From Paenibacillus contaminans (lineage in GTDB: Bacteria > Bacillota > Bacilli > Paenibacillales > NBRC-103111), in contig NZ_QMFB01000008.1 of NCBI RefSeq assembly GCF_003285015.1, positions 242,170-306,169 of the forward strand: 64,000 bases of DNA. Reading direction: 5' to 3'. A program made the position numbers and the translations under genes. Below the pieces are notes generated by a model. That model did no database searches. It worked only from the letters and a program-made list of their open reading frames with translations, and was not told the origin of the DNA. Of the stretch, positions 25,347 to 34,605 are shown piece after piece. The stretch's first letter is position 1; each line of letters begins with the position of its first letter.

Positions 25347-26784
25347 GGGAGTCGTCATGGAGCTGACGGACGACAGTCTGATCGTGATGACGCCGGAAGG
25401 GTCGTTCGAGAAAATTCGGCGCAATGGTCGGAAATGCCAAGTCGGCGAAGAAATTATTTTTGCCAGGCGAGAATTAGGCGCCAAAAAACCGATTATCGCG
25501 CTGTCTTCCACAGCGGCTGCTGCAGTCGTATTTTGCCTTGTGTTGTTTGCTGGGTGGTCGGATTGGTTCGCGGATAAATCGGTTGTAGCGTACGTATCCA
25601 TGGACATTAACCCCAGTATCGAGCTCGGCATCGATGAAAAGCAGAAGGTGCGCGAAATGAGGGGCTTGAACGAAGACGGGTCAAAGCTGATAGAAGGAAT
25701 TGCTTTTGATGGTTTAAAGCTCGATAAGGTTGCGGATGCCGTTCTAACGAAAGCCGAAACTCTGGAGGTCATGAAGCAGGGGGAAGGCGACATCATCATA
25801 ACGAGCGCGCTGATCAGCGAAACGACGAAGCTGAACGATTCGATTATTAGCGAGCAAATGCGCCGCGAGGTTACCGAGCACATTAAACAAACGCATCCGG
25901 ACGATGCGGAGAAGTATGAGGTCAAATCGTTCCCCGTTCCGAAGGAGCTGCGCGAGACTGCCAAAGAAGCGGATTTGTCGCCGGGAAAATATTCCGTATA
26001 CTTGAGCGCCAAAGAAAACGGGAAGGACGTGAGCATCGATACGCTCAAGAAGACGTCCGTCCATGAAATCGCCAAAGAAGCCGGCGGTCTGAACGAGCTG
26101 ATCAATACGAACAAGCTGAGCAAGGAAAACCTGAAAACGCTCGTGACCGAAGAAAAATCGGGAGAACTGAACAAAAAATACGAGCAGAAGAAGGAAGAGA
26201 AAAAGAAAGAGAAAGACGACGACAAGAAGAACGGAAAAGCATCGCCTACGCCGAAGCCAAAGCCGAGTGCAACACCGGGCAAGCAAACCGCAAAGCCTAC
26301 TCCGACGCCGTCTCCATCCTTCAAGCAGGCGCTTCAACGTCCCACGTTCGATCCGAAGAAACAAACCGACAACAAGAAGAATCAGGACGATAAACGGAAA
26401 GACGATAACGACGACCGGAACAAAAAGGATAATGACGATGAAAAAAAGCAGGATGATAAGAGCAGAGGGGTAGACAAAAAGAAAGAACAGGAAGAACAGA
26501 AAAAGAGAGAAGAGCAGAAAAAGAAGGAACTAGAGGAGAAAAAGAAAGAGGAAGAGAAGAAGAAGGAAGAAGAGCGGAAAAAGGCTGAAGAGAAGAAAAA
26601 GGCCGAAGAGAAGAGGAAAGAAGAGGAACGAAAAAATTCCGAAGAGCAGAAGAAGGAAGACGAACGGAAGAAAACAGAAGACAAGAAAAAGGAAGACGAC
26701 AGGAAGAAGGATGATGACGACAATCGGCGATATGACGACCGGAATCGAGATAACGGCGATAAAGAAAACGAACGCAGAAGCTGA
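25339..26784 (+). CDS. rsgI: RsgI-type membrane anti-sigma factor with long charged C-terminal tail
   Basis: Single-pass membrane anti-sigma factor of 481 residues. The N-terminal cytosolic RsgI_N domain (1-48) binds SigI; a helix about 50-72 spans the membrane. The extracytoplasmic domain opens with SVVAYVSMDINPSIELGID, and the Asn91-Pro92 bond corresponds to the site of autoproteolysis described for RsgI proteins. From about 280 onward the chain is low-complexity: Lys/Glu coiled coil, a Pro/Thr segment (PTPKPKPSATPG), then long KKEEE-type repeats. Cellulolytic clostridia attach carbohydrate-binding modules here, so this tail may instead interact with anionic wall polymers or serve as a stalk. 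ATG at 25339 has AGGAG 8 nt upstream. Confidence 0.92.
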   Translation: MNRGVVMELTDDSLIVMTPEGSFEKIRRNGRKCQVGEEIIFARRELGAKKPIIALSSTAAAAVVFCLVLFAGWSDWFADKSVVAYVSMDINPSIELGIDEKQKVREMRGLNEDGSKLIEGIAFDGLKLDKVADAVLTKAETLEVMKQGEGDIIITSALISETTKLNDSIISEQMRREVTEHIKQTHPDDAEKYEVKSFPVPKELRETAKEADLSPGKYSVYLSAKENGKDVSIDTLKKTSVHEIAKEAGGLNELINTNKLSKENLKTLVTEEKSGELNKKYEQKKEEKKKEKDDDKKNGKASPTPKPKPSATPGKQTAKPTPTPSPSFKQALQRPTFDPKKQTDNKKNQDDKRKDDNDDRNKKDNDDEKKQDDKSRGVDKKKEQEEQKKREEQKKKELEEKKKEEEKKKEEERKKAEEKKKAEEKRKEEERKNSEEQKKEDERKKTEDKKKEDDRKKDDDDNRRYDDRNRDNGDKENERRS

Positions 26785-26800
26785 TAGCCGTTTTGCGCGG

Positions 26801-26828
26801 CCCCGCCTATTTGGAAGGCGGGGTTTTG
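26801..26828 (+). terminator. Intrinsic terminator after rsgI
   Basis: CCCCGCC and GGCGGGG stem followed by TTTT. Confidence 0.85.
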
Positions 26829-26978
26829 CTGTCTGCGTCGTACGCAGGCGGATAAGCGTCGTCTAGGGCGGCGGCCCGTGATATAATAGGCGAGACGGCG
26901 TTTTTGCGCTTTAGGCCATACATAGGAAGCTGACCAGCCATGACAATCGACAATCGGCGGCAAAGGGAGGGAGCTTTT

Positions 26979-27995
26979 TTGCGTTATAGACAATTCGGCA
27001 AAATCGGTTATAAGGTTTCCGCGCTCGGCTTCGGTGCGATGAACCTGCCGCATGTGCCTTTCGAGCAGGCGCACGCTGCGCTTAATTACGCGCTCGATCG
27101 GGGAATCAATTACATCGATACGGCTGCTGCATACGGCAAGAGCGAGGAAATCGTCGGTGCTTGCATCGGAAAGCGGCGGAACGAGTTCTTTTTGGCTACC
27201 AAAACGGGCAAACGCGATTACGCCTCCGCCAAGGAGGAAATCGAGCGGAGCCTGAACCGGCTGCAGACCGATACGCTTGATTTGCTGCAGATTCACTACG
27301 TGAACTATGTAAATGAATTTAAACAAGCGATGGAATCGGAAGGCGCCTACGAGGCTGCGCTTGAAGCGAAACGGCAGGGCAAGGTTCGCCATATCGGCAT
27401 TACAGGTCATCGACCGGAGCTGCTCGCCAAGTGGATAACGTCCGGCAAGTTCGATCAGGTGCTGTTCCATTTGAATCTGGCTCAGCCGTTCGCGCTCAAG
27501 GAGTTGATTCCGAAGCTCGCAGAGCTCGACATGGGCCGCGTTGCGATGAAGCCGTTGTCGGGAGGATTCATCCAGCCGGTCGACAAAGCGCTTCGTTACC
27601 CGTACAGTCAGGACGTGCACGTCATGATATCGGGGATGATAAGCGTGGATGAAGTGAAGCAAAATTTGGCCGCGCTCGAGTTAGAGGTCGGAGACGAAGA
27701 AAAGCGCGAGCTTGAGCTTCTGGCGGAACAGCTTGGCGAGCATAATTGCCGGAGGTGCAATTACTGCTCATGTCCTTTGGAAATCCCCATTCCGGATATG
27801 ATGATATCAAGCCAAGTGCGCCAAACGTTCGGCTTGCTGCCGAAGGGCGACGCTTTCTACCAAAAGCATAAAGGCAAATTGCTGTCGTGCGCGGAGTACG
27901 AGCCTTGCCGGGAGAAACCGCTGTGCGAGGAGAAATGCCCGTATCATTTGCCGATGCAGCGTGTCGTGCAGGAGGCTTCAGGGTATTTTCAATAG
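26979..27995 (+). CDS. Aldo/keto reductase with C-terminal iron-sulfur motifs
   Basis: Cytosolic oxidoreductase of 338 residues. The AKR barrel (about 1-260) has catalytic Asp and Tyr52 in YIDTAAAYGKSE, Lys in LATKTGK and His in LQIHYVN. The C-terminal extension carries NCRRCNYCSCPLEIPIP and a second set, CAEYEPCREKPLCEEKCPYHLP, consistent with [4Fe-4S] binding, as in the Fe-S AKR subgroup. TTG at 26979 is preferred: AAAGGGAGGGAG lies upstream and the protein then starts MRYRQFGKIGYKV like its relatives. A TATAAT lies at 26882. Substrate unknown. Confidence 0.9.
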   Translation: MRYRQFGKIGYKVSALGFGAMNLPHVPFEQAHAALNYALDRGINYIDTAAAYGKSEEIVGACIGKRRNEFFLATKTGKRDYASAKEEIERSLNRLQTDTLDLLQIHYVNYVNEFKQAMESEGAYEAALEAKRQGKVRHIGITGHRPELLAKWITSGKFDQVLFHLNLAQPFALKELIPKLAELDMGRVAMKPLSGGFIQPVDKALRYPYSQDVHVMISGMISVDEVKQNLAALELEVGDEEKRELELLAEQLGEHNCRRCNYCSCPLEIPIPDMMISSQVRQTFGLLPKGDAFYQKHKGKLLSCAEYEPCREKPLCEEKCPYHLPMQRVVQEASGYFQ

Positions 27996-28010
27996 GAGCG
28001 GAAAATGCGA

Positions 28011-28038
28011 AAAGCCCCGGATCGTAATCCGGGGCTTC
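28011..28038. terminator. Bidirectional terminator between convergent genes
   Basis: AAGCCCCGGAT and ATCCGGGGCTT form a perfect 11-bp stem with loop CGTA. A TTTT tract follows on the minus strand. Confidence 0.8.
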
Positions 28039-28064
28039 GGGAAAGTTAATGGATGGATGAAGTC

Positions 28065-28631
28065 CTATGCTTGCATGCGGTTGCCTGTCGTATGCGGAGC
28101 GGAAATGGGCAAGGAAGGAGCGGCATGCTCCGTCAAATCGTCCAAGCGAACGACGAATCTCGTTATTTCATCGGTTGTAAACGAAAAGCTGGAAGTCCGC
28201 TCTTTAATATTCTGAAGCCGGATGCCGATTAAGTCCGGCTTGCGCTTGTTAAGCTCCAAATCGAACGTAAGAACCGGTACGGATGCGGAATCCGGAGCGA
28301 ATAAATCCTTGGATACGGTAGGAATATTTTTCAGGTTGATATACAGCATTTTGCGGTTCCAGTTTACGATACCGGGCTGAAACTGAACGATCAAATGATT
28401 GGCCGGCGCTCCTTCAATGGTAGCCAGCTTATAGATTTGAACGTCGTTATTTTTCGCGGAAGCCTTCAGCTTCTGAATGGAGCTCATATCCGGCAGGAAG
28501 GGCACGATAATAAACGGTATTGCGCTTGCCGCATACAGCAGATAAGCGGATTGCTGCCAGATGGCAAGGCCGATGAGCGAGACGAAAATGAACAGCAACA
28601 GGAATATAGGGTAAACGGGTTTTCGTTTCAT
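28065..28631 (-). CDS. Hypothetical two-helix membrane protein
   Basis: Protein of 188 residues, family not recognised. Two N-terminal helices (PIFLLLFIFVSLIGLAIW and YLLYAASAIPFIIVPFLP) are followed by a soluble domain of about 130 residues that is beta-rich (LIVQFQPGIVNWNRKMLYIN). It is probably anchored in the cytoplasmic membrane with the large domain inside or outside. GGAGG lies 7 nt before the ATG. Divergent from the molybdopterin protein gene across a 215-nt gap that contains two TGTCGAA boxes. Confidence 0.75.
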   Translation of the reverse strand: MKRKPVYPIFLLLFIFVSLIGLAIWQQSAYLLYAASAIPFIIVPFLPDMSSIQKLKASAKNNDVQIYKLATIEGAPANHLIVQFQPGIVNWNRKMLYINLKNIPTVSKDLFAPDSASVPVLTFDLELNKRKPDLIGIRLQNIKERTSSFSFTTDEITRFVVRLDDLTEHAAPSLPISAPHTTGNRMQA

Positions 28632-28737
28632 GATCGTTCCTCCAATAGTACAACTGCTTGAATGTACAATATGATTATTTTAGCACAAGCTTCGGATGGT
28701 TTGTAAGTGTTGAATGTTGTCATTTGAGCATTATCGA

Positions 28738-28764
28738 TGTCGAAATAGCAAATATTGTGTCGAA
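28738..28764. promoter_or_regulatory. Pair of Spo0A-box-like sites
   Basis: TGTCGAA occurs at 28738-28744 and again at 28758-28764, same orientation, 20 bp apart. This is the exact core 0A box. They lie between the divergent starts at 28631 and 28847, upstream of a TATACT at 28804. Confidence 0.4.
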
Positions 28765-28846
28765 AAGTCTTGAAAAATGTAAGTGCAGCCAGCCAAAATC
28801 GGTTATACTATCGTCAATATACGATTTTTGAAACGGGAGGGCGGCC

Positions 28847-29437
28847 ATGAGCGAAACGAACGTGCAGCAGCACAAGGACCGTGTACCGCCGGGGCAGAAG
28901 CAAACGGAAAGCTTTCCGGTGCTTCATTACGGGGATGTGCCGTACTACAGAGATATGAGCAAATGGGATCTCCGCATTTTCGGTCTAGTGGAGGAAGAAG
29001 CGGCGATATCGTATAAAACGTTTATGGCGCTTCCGCGGAAGTTGTTTCATAACGACATTCATTGCGTGACGACATGGTCGAAGCTCGATAACGTTTGGGA
29101 AGGCGTGGCGGTCGCCACGATTATGGATAAAATCAAGCTGAAGCCCGATGCGAAGTTCGTCATGCTGCATGCGGAGGGAGGCTGGTCGACGAATTTGCCG
29201 CTGGAGGATTTTATGGCGGAGACGTCGTTTTTCGGCATTAAGCATAACGGCGAGCTTTTGTCGCCCGAGCACGGGTATCCGGTGCGCATGGTCGTGCCTC
29301 ATCTGTATTTCTGGAAGAGCGCCAAATGGCTTCGCGGTATCGAATTTTTGGCCAAGGATAAACCGGGCTTCTGGGAAAGAAACGGCTATCATATGTACGG
29401 CGATCCCTGGAAAGAAGAAAGATACGATTGGGATTAA
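28847..29437 (+). CDS. Molybdopterin-binding oxidoreductase, YuiH-like (sulfite oxidase fold)
   Basis: Oxidoreductase of 196 residues resembling the catalytic domain of sulfite oxidase/MsrP and B. subtilis YuiH. The molybdenum-ligand Cys73 is in NDIHCVTTWSK, and the family signature HGYPVRMVVPHLYFWKSAKW is near the C-terminus. No signal peptide or Tat motif is present, so unlike MsrP it probably acts in the cytosol. GGGAGG lies before the ATG. The electron partner and substrate are unknown; no molybdenum cofactor genes are adjacent. Confidence 0.9.
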   Translation: MSETNVQQHKDRVPPGQKQTESFPVLHYGDVPYYRDMSKWDLRIFGLVEEEAAISYKTFMALPRKLFHNDIHCVTTWSKLDNVWEGVAVATIMDKIKLKPDAKFVMLHAEGGWSTNLPLEDFMAETSFFGIKHNGELLSPEHGYPVRMVVPHLYFWKSAKWLRGIEFLAKDKPGFWERNGYHMYGDPWKEERYDWD

Positions 29438-29442
29438 ACGAG

Positions 29443-29475
29443 AAGGCGGCCAATAAACCGCCTTTCTTTCTTTTG
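29443..29475 (+). terminator. Intrinsic terminator after YuiH-like gene
   Basis: AAGGCGG and CCGCCTT stem followed by a T-rich tract. A second small hairpin (GCTCGTG/CACGAGC, 29500-29520) follows. The rest of 29521-29747 is AT-rich with no gene seen. Confidence 0.75.
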
Positions 29476-29747
29476 GACTTTTAAGGGCTAATAAAGCCTG
29501 CTCGTGTATCACGCACGAGCCCGTCATTTCAAGGATCCGTCGCCTTTTGTAAACGCTGTCATATCAAAAACAATATAAATAAGCTTTCGCCTTTCCTTTT
29601 GTCCGTTTGCATTTTGCTTCTTGATCGTCTTTTGACCTATCGATTATAATTCGGTCTGCGAGGAGTATCCGTAAAATCGCTCCGTCCGCTTTCCTTGAAC
29701 CGGAGTATGAGGTTGGCAAAAGCAATGGGCTGTGGGAGGATGAAACG

Positions 29748-31475
29748 ATGGTGCCGATCAAACGTTTTATGCCGTATTCGTTTAAAAACCGGCTTACGAT
29801 TCTGCTGATTGTGGCGATCATGGTGCCGCTTGGGCTGATTGGCGCCGTATCTTATGCTTCGATATACTCGGTTCTGGAGAATAAAGCCGAACGAGGCGTA
29901 CGAAGCAATCTGCATCAAGTCATGCTCTCGCTGGAGAGCACGCTGGATCAGCTTAATCATGCCTCCCAGCAGCTTGCCTTGGACGGGCGGATCGGCAAAA
30001 ATCTCGACCGCTATTTGGAAGCGGACGTGTATGAAAAGAAACAGCTTCACGATGAAATCAAAAACGAGCTCAGTCTCGTTACGTTTACGAACCCTTCCAT
30101 GGGCCTCGCTTTTTATTATTTTGCGGATTCCGGACAAGTTATGTTCGAAAATTACAGCATCAAGAAAAATGCCGATATTCTTAAGCTGCCCGTTCTGTCC
30201 AAATTCGGCTCGATATCGTATAACGGGCCGCATCTTTCCCTGAATCCGTGGGACGGTCATCAGGTGTTCTCCATCGTTCGCACGATCGATTTGTCCAACG
30301 ATGATTCGGTATATGTCTACATAGAAACGAGCTTTAAACTGGCTGAATCGCTTATGAACATGGAGCAATCGGCGGCCGATACCGCGCATCTGATTGTCGA
30401 TGCCGAAGGGCGGATTCTGTTCAGCGAGGATGAAGCGTCGTTTCCTTCCGGAAGTCTTTATGCATCCGGTGACGGCGATCGGGACCGGTACGCAGGACAT
30501 TATTTTTTCGAGGAAACGAACGACAAGCAGAGCTGGAAATTGGTCGCCGCCATCCCCAAAGCTTCCTATGACAGCGAGCTACGAAGCTGGCTGCTGCAAT
30601 TCGTCGTGCTGACGATCCTTTCGCTGGCGGCAGGTTGTCTGGTAGCCTGGATTTTGTGGCGGTCGGTGTATGAGCCGCTGAAGAAGCTGTCGCAGGATAT
30701 GAGGCTTGTTCCGTATGCGAAGCCGGAAAGCGGCGGACAGGCGGCTTCGATTATGGAATTCGACCGCATTCATAACAGCTTCGAATCCATGCGTTTACGG
30801 ATCGAGGAGCTGCTGCAGGAAGCGGAGCAAAGGGAACAGCGCAAAGCGCGTCTGGAGGTAGAAAAGCTGCTGCATCAAATTAATCCCCATTTTCTGTATA
30901 ATGCGCTCGATACGGTCCGGTGGCTTGCCAGAATGCGCGGACAAAAGGAGATCGACAAGCTTGTTTCGACGTTAAATAAAATTCTTCACTATAATCTCAA
31001 CAAGGGCGAAACCGCGAAAATACGCGACGAGCTGGAAGCGCTCCAAAATTATATGGCGGTGCAGGCCGTCCGGTTCCATTTTCAATACGAGATCGATATC
31101 GAGGCCGAAGAACGGATGCTGGATTGGGTGATCCCCCGGTTTATTTTGCAGCCGCTTGTCGAGAACGCGATTCTGCACGGCTTGAAGGAAGACGGGCGGA
31201 TCGGGATCCGCATTACGGAGGAAGGCTCGGATGCGCTGATCGAGGTAAGGGACGACGGCATCGGGATGACGGAGGAGCAGCTTCGGAAGCTGAGGGATAC
31301 GGATTCGGAGCAAACTTCAAGCGCCGGATTCGGCATCGGCTTGAATTATGTGAGGAAGGTCGTCGGCCTTCGATTCGGAGAGAACGCCAAGCTGACAATC
31401 GAAAGCATGCCGGATACGGGAACGGTCATTACGCTCCGGCTGCCTATACTACAGGAGGTGGACGGCGGTGCTTAA
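29748..31475 (+). CDS. YesM-type sensor histidine kinase (locus B)
   Basis: Membrane sensor kinase of 575 residues, paralog of the kinase at 1881. Helix about 14-36, extracytoplasmic sensor region, helix about 282-304, HAMP, His_kinase domain with His381 in HQINPHFLYNALDTVRW, and HATPase_c with QPLVENAILHG, RDDGIGM and AGFGIGLNYV. ATG at 29748 follows GGGAGG. The two sensor regions share layout (both have TFTNPSMGLAFYY- or NFTNPDTGLFYYY-like segments) but differ enough to suggest different ligands. It overlaps its response regulator gene by 8 nt. Confidence 0.93.
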   Translation: MVPIKRFMPYSFKNRLTILLIVAIMVPLGLIGAVSYASIYSVLENKAERGVRSNLHQVMLSLESTLDQLNHASQQLALDGRIGKNLDRYLEADVYEKKQLHDEIKNELSLVTFTNPSMGLAFYYFADSGQVMFENYSIKKNADILKLPVLSKFGSISYNGPHLSLNPWDGHQVFSIVRTIDLSNDDSVYVYIETSFKLAESLMNMEQSAADTAHLIVDAEGRILFSEDEASFPSGSLYASGDGDRDRYAGHYFFEETNDKQSWKLVAAIPKASYDSELRSWLLQFVVLTILSLAAGCLVAWILWRSVYEPLKKLSQDMRLVPYAKPESGGQAASIMEFDRIHNSFESMRLRIEELLQEAEQREQRKARLEVEKLLHQINPHFLYNALDTVRWLARMRGQKEIDKLVSTLNKILHYNLNKGETAKIRDELEALQNYMAVQAVRFHFQYEIDIEAEERMLDWVIPRFILQPLVENAILHGLKEDGRIGIRITEEGSDALIEVRDDGIGMTEEQLRKLRDTDSEQTSSAGFGIGLNYVRKVVGLRFGENAKLTIESMPDTGTVITLRLPILQEVDGGA

Positions 31476-32556
31476 CGTGCTTGTGGTGGATGACGATCAT
31501 TTGGTGCGCAACGGATTTATTACGATTATGCCGTGGAGCCGGCATGGGCTGAGGGTAGTGGGGGACGTCAACAACGGGGAGAAGGCGCTGGCTTTCCTGC
31601 AGAACAATCCGGTAGATTTATTAATTACGGATCTGGCCATGCCGGTCATGTCGGGAATCGAGCTTATGCGAGAGGCCAAACGGATGTTTCCGAAGCTCCG
31701 CATGGTGGTGCTGACGTTTCATCATGAATTCGAATACGCGCAGGAAGCGATCCGCCTCGGCGCGCTCGACTATATTACGAAGGTGGAGCTGGAAGAGGAC
31801 CGCATGGATGAAGTGCTGCAGCGAATTACGCAGCGGATTGCCGAGGACGATCAGGCGGGCGAGGCGCAAAGTCCGGCCGCTAACGATTTCTATGAAGGCC
31901 TGGAGTCTACCGGCAGGAGCGGATCGTTCGAAACCGGGAAGAAGGAGCTGCAGGAGCTGAAGGAAAAATGGTGCTCGGTCGATTGGATGGTCGATGACGA
32001 AAGGTTCGCCATGCTGCTAGAGGAAATGCTTGAGCGGCGGCTTGCGCCCGAACGGATCGAGATGTTGTTCGAAGCGGCGGTGTCCCGGTGGCTGCTGTTT
32101 ATGCCGGAGCTACGCTCGTATATGGATACGGACGGGCCGGCTACCTGGCGGCAATGGACGGAGTGGCTGGAGCGGCTGCGCCATGCCGCCTGTGAATCGG
32201 CGCGGACGCTGCCGTATTCGTCCGAAGTGGTCGGTTGCATTCTGAAGGCGCAGGACTATATCCGAACGCATCTGGAGGAAGAGCTGCAGATGCCGCAAAT
32301 CGCGAAGCTGGTAGGAATGAGCCGAAGCTACTTCAGCCGCTGCTTTCATGATTTTACGGGGTCTACGTTCAACGATTACATCCGGGATTTGCGGATCGAG
32401 CGGGCGAAGGAGCTGCTTCGGCAGTCGGACAAATCGATCGGCTGGATTGCAGCCCAATCGGGGTACCCGAACGTCAAATATTTCGCCAAAGTGTTTCGCG
32501 GCGCGACCGGCATGCTGCCAAGCGTCTATCGCAAACAAGAGACAGGTCACAAATGA
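31468..32556 (+). CDS. YesN-type response regulator, receiver plus AraC HTH (locus B)
   Basis: Response regulator of 362 residues. Receiver: VVDDD acidic pocket and phosphoacceptor Asp55 in LLITDLAMPVMSG. C-terminal AraC HTH: LQMPQIAKLVGMSRSYFSRC and IGWIAAQSGYPNVKYFAKVF. The GTG start at 31468 has AGGAGG 9 nt upstream and lies inside the end of the kinase gene, giving coupled translation. It is expected to activate the ABC operon starting at 32716. A terminator separates the two units. Confidence 0.93.
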   Translation: MLNVLVVDDDHLVRNGFITIMPWSRHGLRVVGDVNNGEKALAFLQNNPVDLLITDLAMPVMSGIELMREAKRMFPKLRMVVLTFHHEFEYAQEAIRLGALDYITKVELEEDRMDEVLQRITQRIAEDDQAGEAQSPAANDFYEGLESTGRSGSFETGKKELQELKEKWCSVDWMVDDERFAMLLEEMLERRLAPERIEMLFEAAVSRWLLFMPELRSYMDTDGPATWRQWTEWLERLRHAACESARTLPYSSEVVGCILKAQDYIRTHLEEELQMPQIAKLVGMSRSYFSRCFHDFTGSTFNDYIRDLRIERAKELLRQSDKSIGWIAAQSGYPNVKYFAKVFRGATGMLPSVYRKQETGHK

Positions 32557-32565
32557 TACGAAAAC

Positions 32566-32600
32566 AGGTGCAATCTTGTCTACCGGATTGCGCCTTTTTT
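32566..32600 (+). terminator. Intrinsic terminator after regulator B
   Basis: AGGTGCAATC pairs with GATTGCGCCT and is followed by six T residues. Confidence 0.85.
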
Positions 32601-32650
32601 GCAGTGGAGACAATAATGGCGGAAAGTGAAGACCGATGTGGTCCCTTGAG

Positions 32651-32671
32651 CGAAAGCGTTTACCCTATACT
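32651..32671 (+). promoter_or_regulatory. cre-like site at the promoter of ABC operon B
   Basis: CGAAAGCGTTTACC (32651-32664) matches 12 of 14 positions of the CcpA cre consensus TGWAANCGNTNWCA. It sits directly before TATACT (32666-32671), a -10-like box without a good -35. Carbon catabolite repression plus YesN activation is inferred. Confidence 0.5.
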
Positions 32672-32715
32672 AATAATAGATTTACAGCCAAAACATCAGA
32701 AGAGAGGGCGAGAAC

Positions 32716-34449
32716 ATGAAGGGGAGCAGATGGGGGAAACGAGTCGGATCGGTAATAGCCGGACTGCTTGTCGTCACGACTGCTGCGGCATGCAGCGGGG
32801 GCAAAGAACCCGGAGAGAAGCCGGTCCAGTCGCCGGCAAAGACGGACGAAGGAAGCGGAAAGGCGGCCGTAAAGGAAGAAAAGCAGGATTTCAATTATTA
32901 CAAGTACAAAGAACCGGTTCAAATTACGATCGCCAAGGACGTGCCGCCGGGATTGAAGCTGCCTGAGGGGGAAACGATCGAAGACAATTCGTTCTCGCGT
33001 TTCGTCAAAAAACATACGAATATCGACTTTAAAGTGGCATGGTATGCGACGGGACAAGATTTCGTGCAGAAGCAGCAGCTCGCAATCGCCAGCAACGACA
33101 TCCCGGACGTCATGCTCGTCGACGAAACGACGTTCCGCCAGCTTGCCGCAGCGGGACAGCTTGAGGATTTGACCGAGGTTTACAACAAATACGCGCAGCC
33201 GAATTTGAAGAGCAAGTACGAAGCGACCAAAGGCGTAGCGTTAGCCAAAGCGACCTATGACGGCAAATTGATGGCGCTTCCCAATTTGAGCGGATTGGCC
33301 GAATCGATCAGCTTGCTGTGGGTCAGACAGGATTGGCTCGATAAGCTCAATATTCCGGCACCGAAATCGATGGCTGATGTGGAAGCGATTGCAAAGGCTT
33401 TCGTCCAGCGTGATCCGAACGGTAACAACAAAGCGGATACGATAGGCTTGACCGGTTCAGGCGCTTCGCTGTACTCGAACGCCTATGCAGGGATGCACGA
33501 TTTCACGGGACTGTTCGCCGCTTATAACGCGTATCCCGGCCTTTGGGTGAAAGGGGAAAACGGTGCGGTTGCCTACGGCTCGACGACGGCGGAGGCGAGG
33601 GCTGCGATCGCCAAGCTGCGCGACATGTATGCGAACGGCTTGATCGATAAGGAGTTTGCGCTGCGCAAGGATCCGAATCAGCTCGTATCGAACGGGGAAG
33701 CGGGTATGTTTTTCGGTCCTTGGTGGGCGCCGTGGAACTTGGCCGAATCCGTCACGAACGATCCTTCGGCGAATTGGAAGCCATACTGGATCGCCGATGC
33801 GGACGGCAAGCTGAATACGCACATGGTGCCGATCAGCTCGCATTTCGTCGTCGTGAAGAAAGGCTTCAAGTATCCGGACGCGGTTATGACGTACATTAAC
33901 TGGTATACGGGCGGTTACAGCCTGAAGAGCGCCGACGAGAAGGAAAGAGCGCTCGCTCAGGAGCGGCTGGACGATTTTACGAAGCTGGACCCGTCTCTCA
34001 TTGCGGCTCTGTATCCGTTGTACACGACTTACGTGGACACCGATGTGGTGGAGAAGACGAACATCAAGCTGAAGAAGGCCATTAAAGGCGAAGTGAAGCC
34101 TGAGGATATGGAACCCGGCGACCGGGTCGTATTCGAGCAGTGGCAGCGCGATAACGCCAAGCCGAAAAGCAACGCGGCTGACTGGCCGCCGCCGTATGCT
34201 TACTTAAACGGCGGAGATGCGGTTATGCAGCCCGTGGACCGGAAGGTGTTCAACGAATTTACGGCAACGACCAAAACGATGCAGCGCAAATGGGCGAATC
34301 TGATTAAGCTGGAAACCGAGACGATGTACAAAATCATTATGGGCGAGGAGCCGATCGAAGCTTTCGATGATTTCGTCACGAAGTGGAAAAGCCAAGGCGG
34401 CAGCGAAATCATCACGGAAATCGAAGCCGAGCTGAAGAAGCAAAAATAG
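32716..34449 (+). CDS. Extracellular solute-binding lipoprotein, LplA-like (locus B)
   Basis: Binding lipoprotein of 577 residues. Signal MKGSRWGKRVGSVIAGLLVV ends in lipobox AAAC. The mature part shares the architecture of the locus A protein, including NIDFKVAW near the N-terminus, RDPNGNNKADTIGL, ANGLIDKEFALRK and the C-terminal QRKWANLIKLETE(T)M segment (QRKWANL here, ETKWANL in A). It captures an oligosaccharide or related solute for the two permeases that follow. Start ATG follows GAGAGGG. No ATPase gene is present in the operon. Confidence 0.92.
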   Translation: MKGSRWGKRVGSVIAGLLVVTTAAACSGGKEPGEKPVQSPAKTDEGSGKAAVKEEKQDFNYYKYKEPVQITIAKDVPPGLKLPEGETIEDNSFSRFVKKHTNIDFKVAWYATGQDFVQKQQLAIASNDIPDVMLVDETTFRQLAAAGQLEDLTEVYNKYAQPNLKSKYEATKGVALAKATYDGKLMALPNLSGLAESISLLWVRQDWLDKLNIPAPKSMADVEAIAKAFVQRDPNGNNKADTIGLTGSGASLYSNAYAGMHDFTGLFAAYNAYPGLWVKGENGAVAYGSTTAEARAAIAKLRDMYANGLIDKEFALRKDPNQLVSNGEAGMFFGPWWAPWNLAESVTNDPSANWKPYWIADADGKLNTHMVPISSHFVVVKKGFKYPDAVMTYINWYTGGYSLKSADEKERALAQERLDDFTKLDPSLIAALYPLYTTYVDTDVVEKTNIKLKKAIKGEVKPEDMEPGDRVVFEQWQRDNAKPKSNAADWPPPYAYLNGGDAVMQPVDRKVFNEFTATTKTMQRKWANLIKLETETMYKIIMGEEPIEAFDDFVTKWKSQGGSEIITEIEAELKKQK

Positions 34450-34605
34450 AACGAAAATGCCGGGGCAGGCGTATGAGCATGAGCAAAAAGCAAAAGTGCG
34501 AGCATGGAGACGGGCAATGAGCAATAAGATATGAGCCGTCAGCCTGTCGAAGCTTAAGCTTGTGCCGATGCGCCGCCCCGCAATGCCAAAAATGGGGTGG
34601 GAGCC

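Noticed and set aside
26382..27662. Minus-strand frame rich in Ser and Phe opposite rsgI and the aldo/keto reductase gene
   Set aside because: The Ser/Phe runs are simply the complement of the Lys/Glu codons of the RsgI tail.
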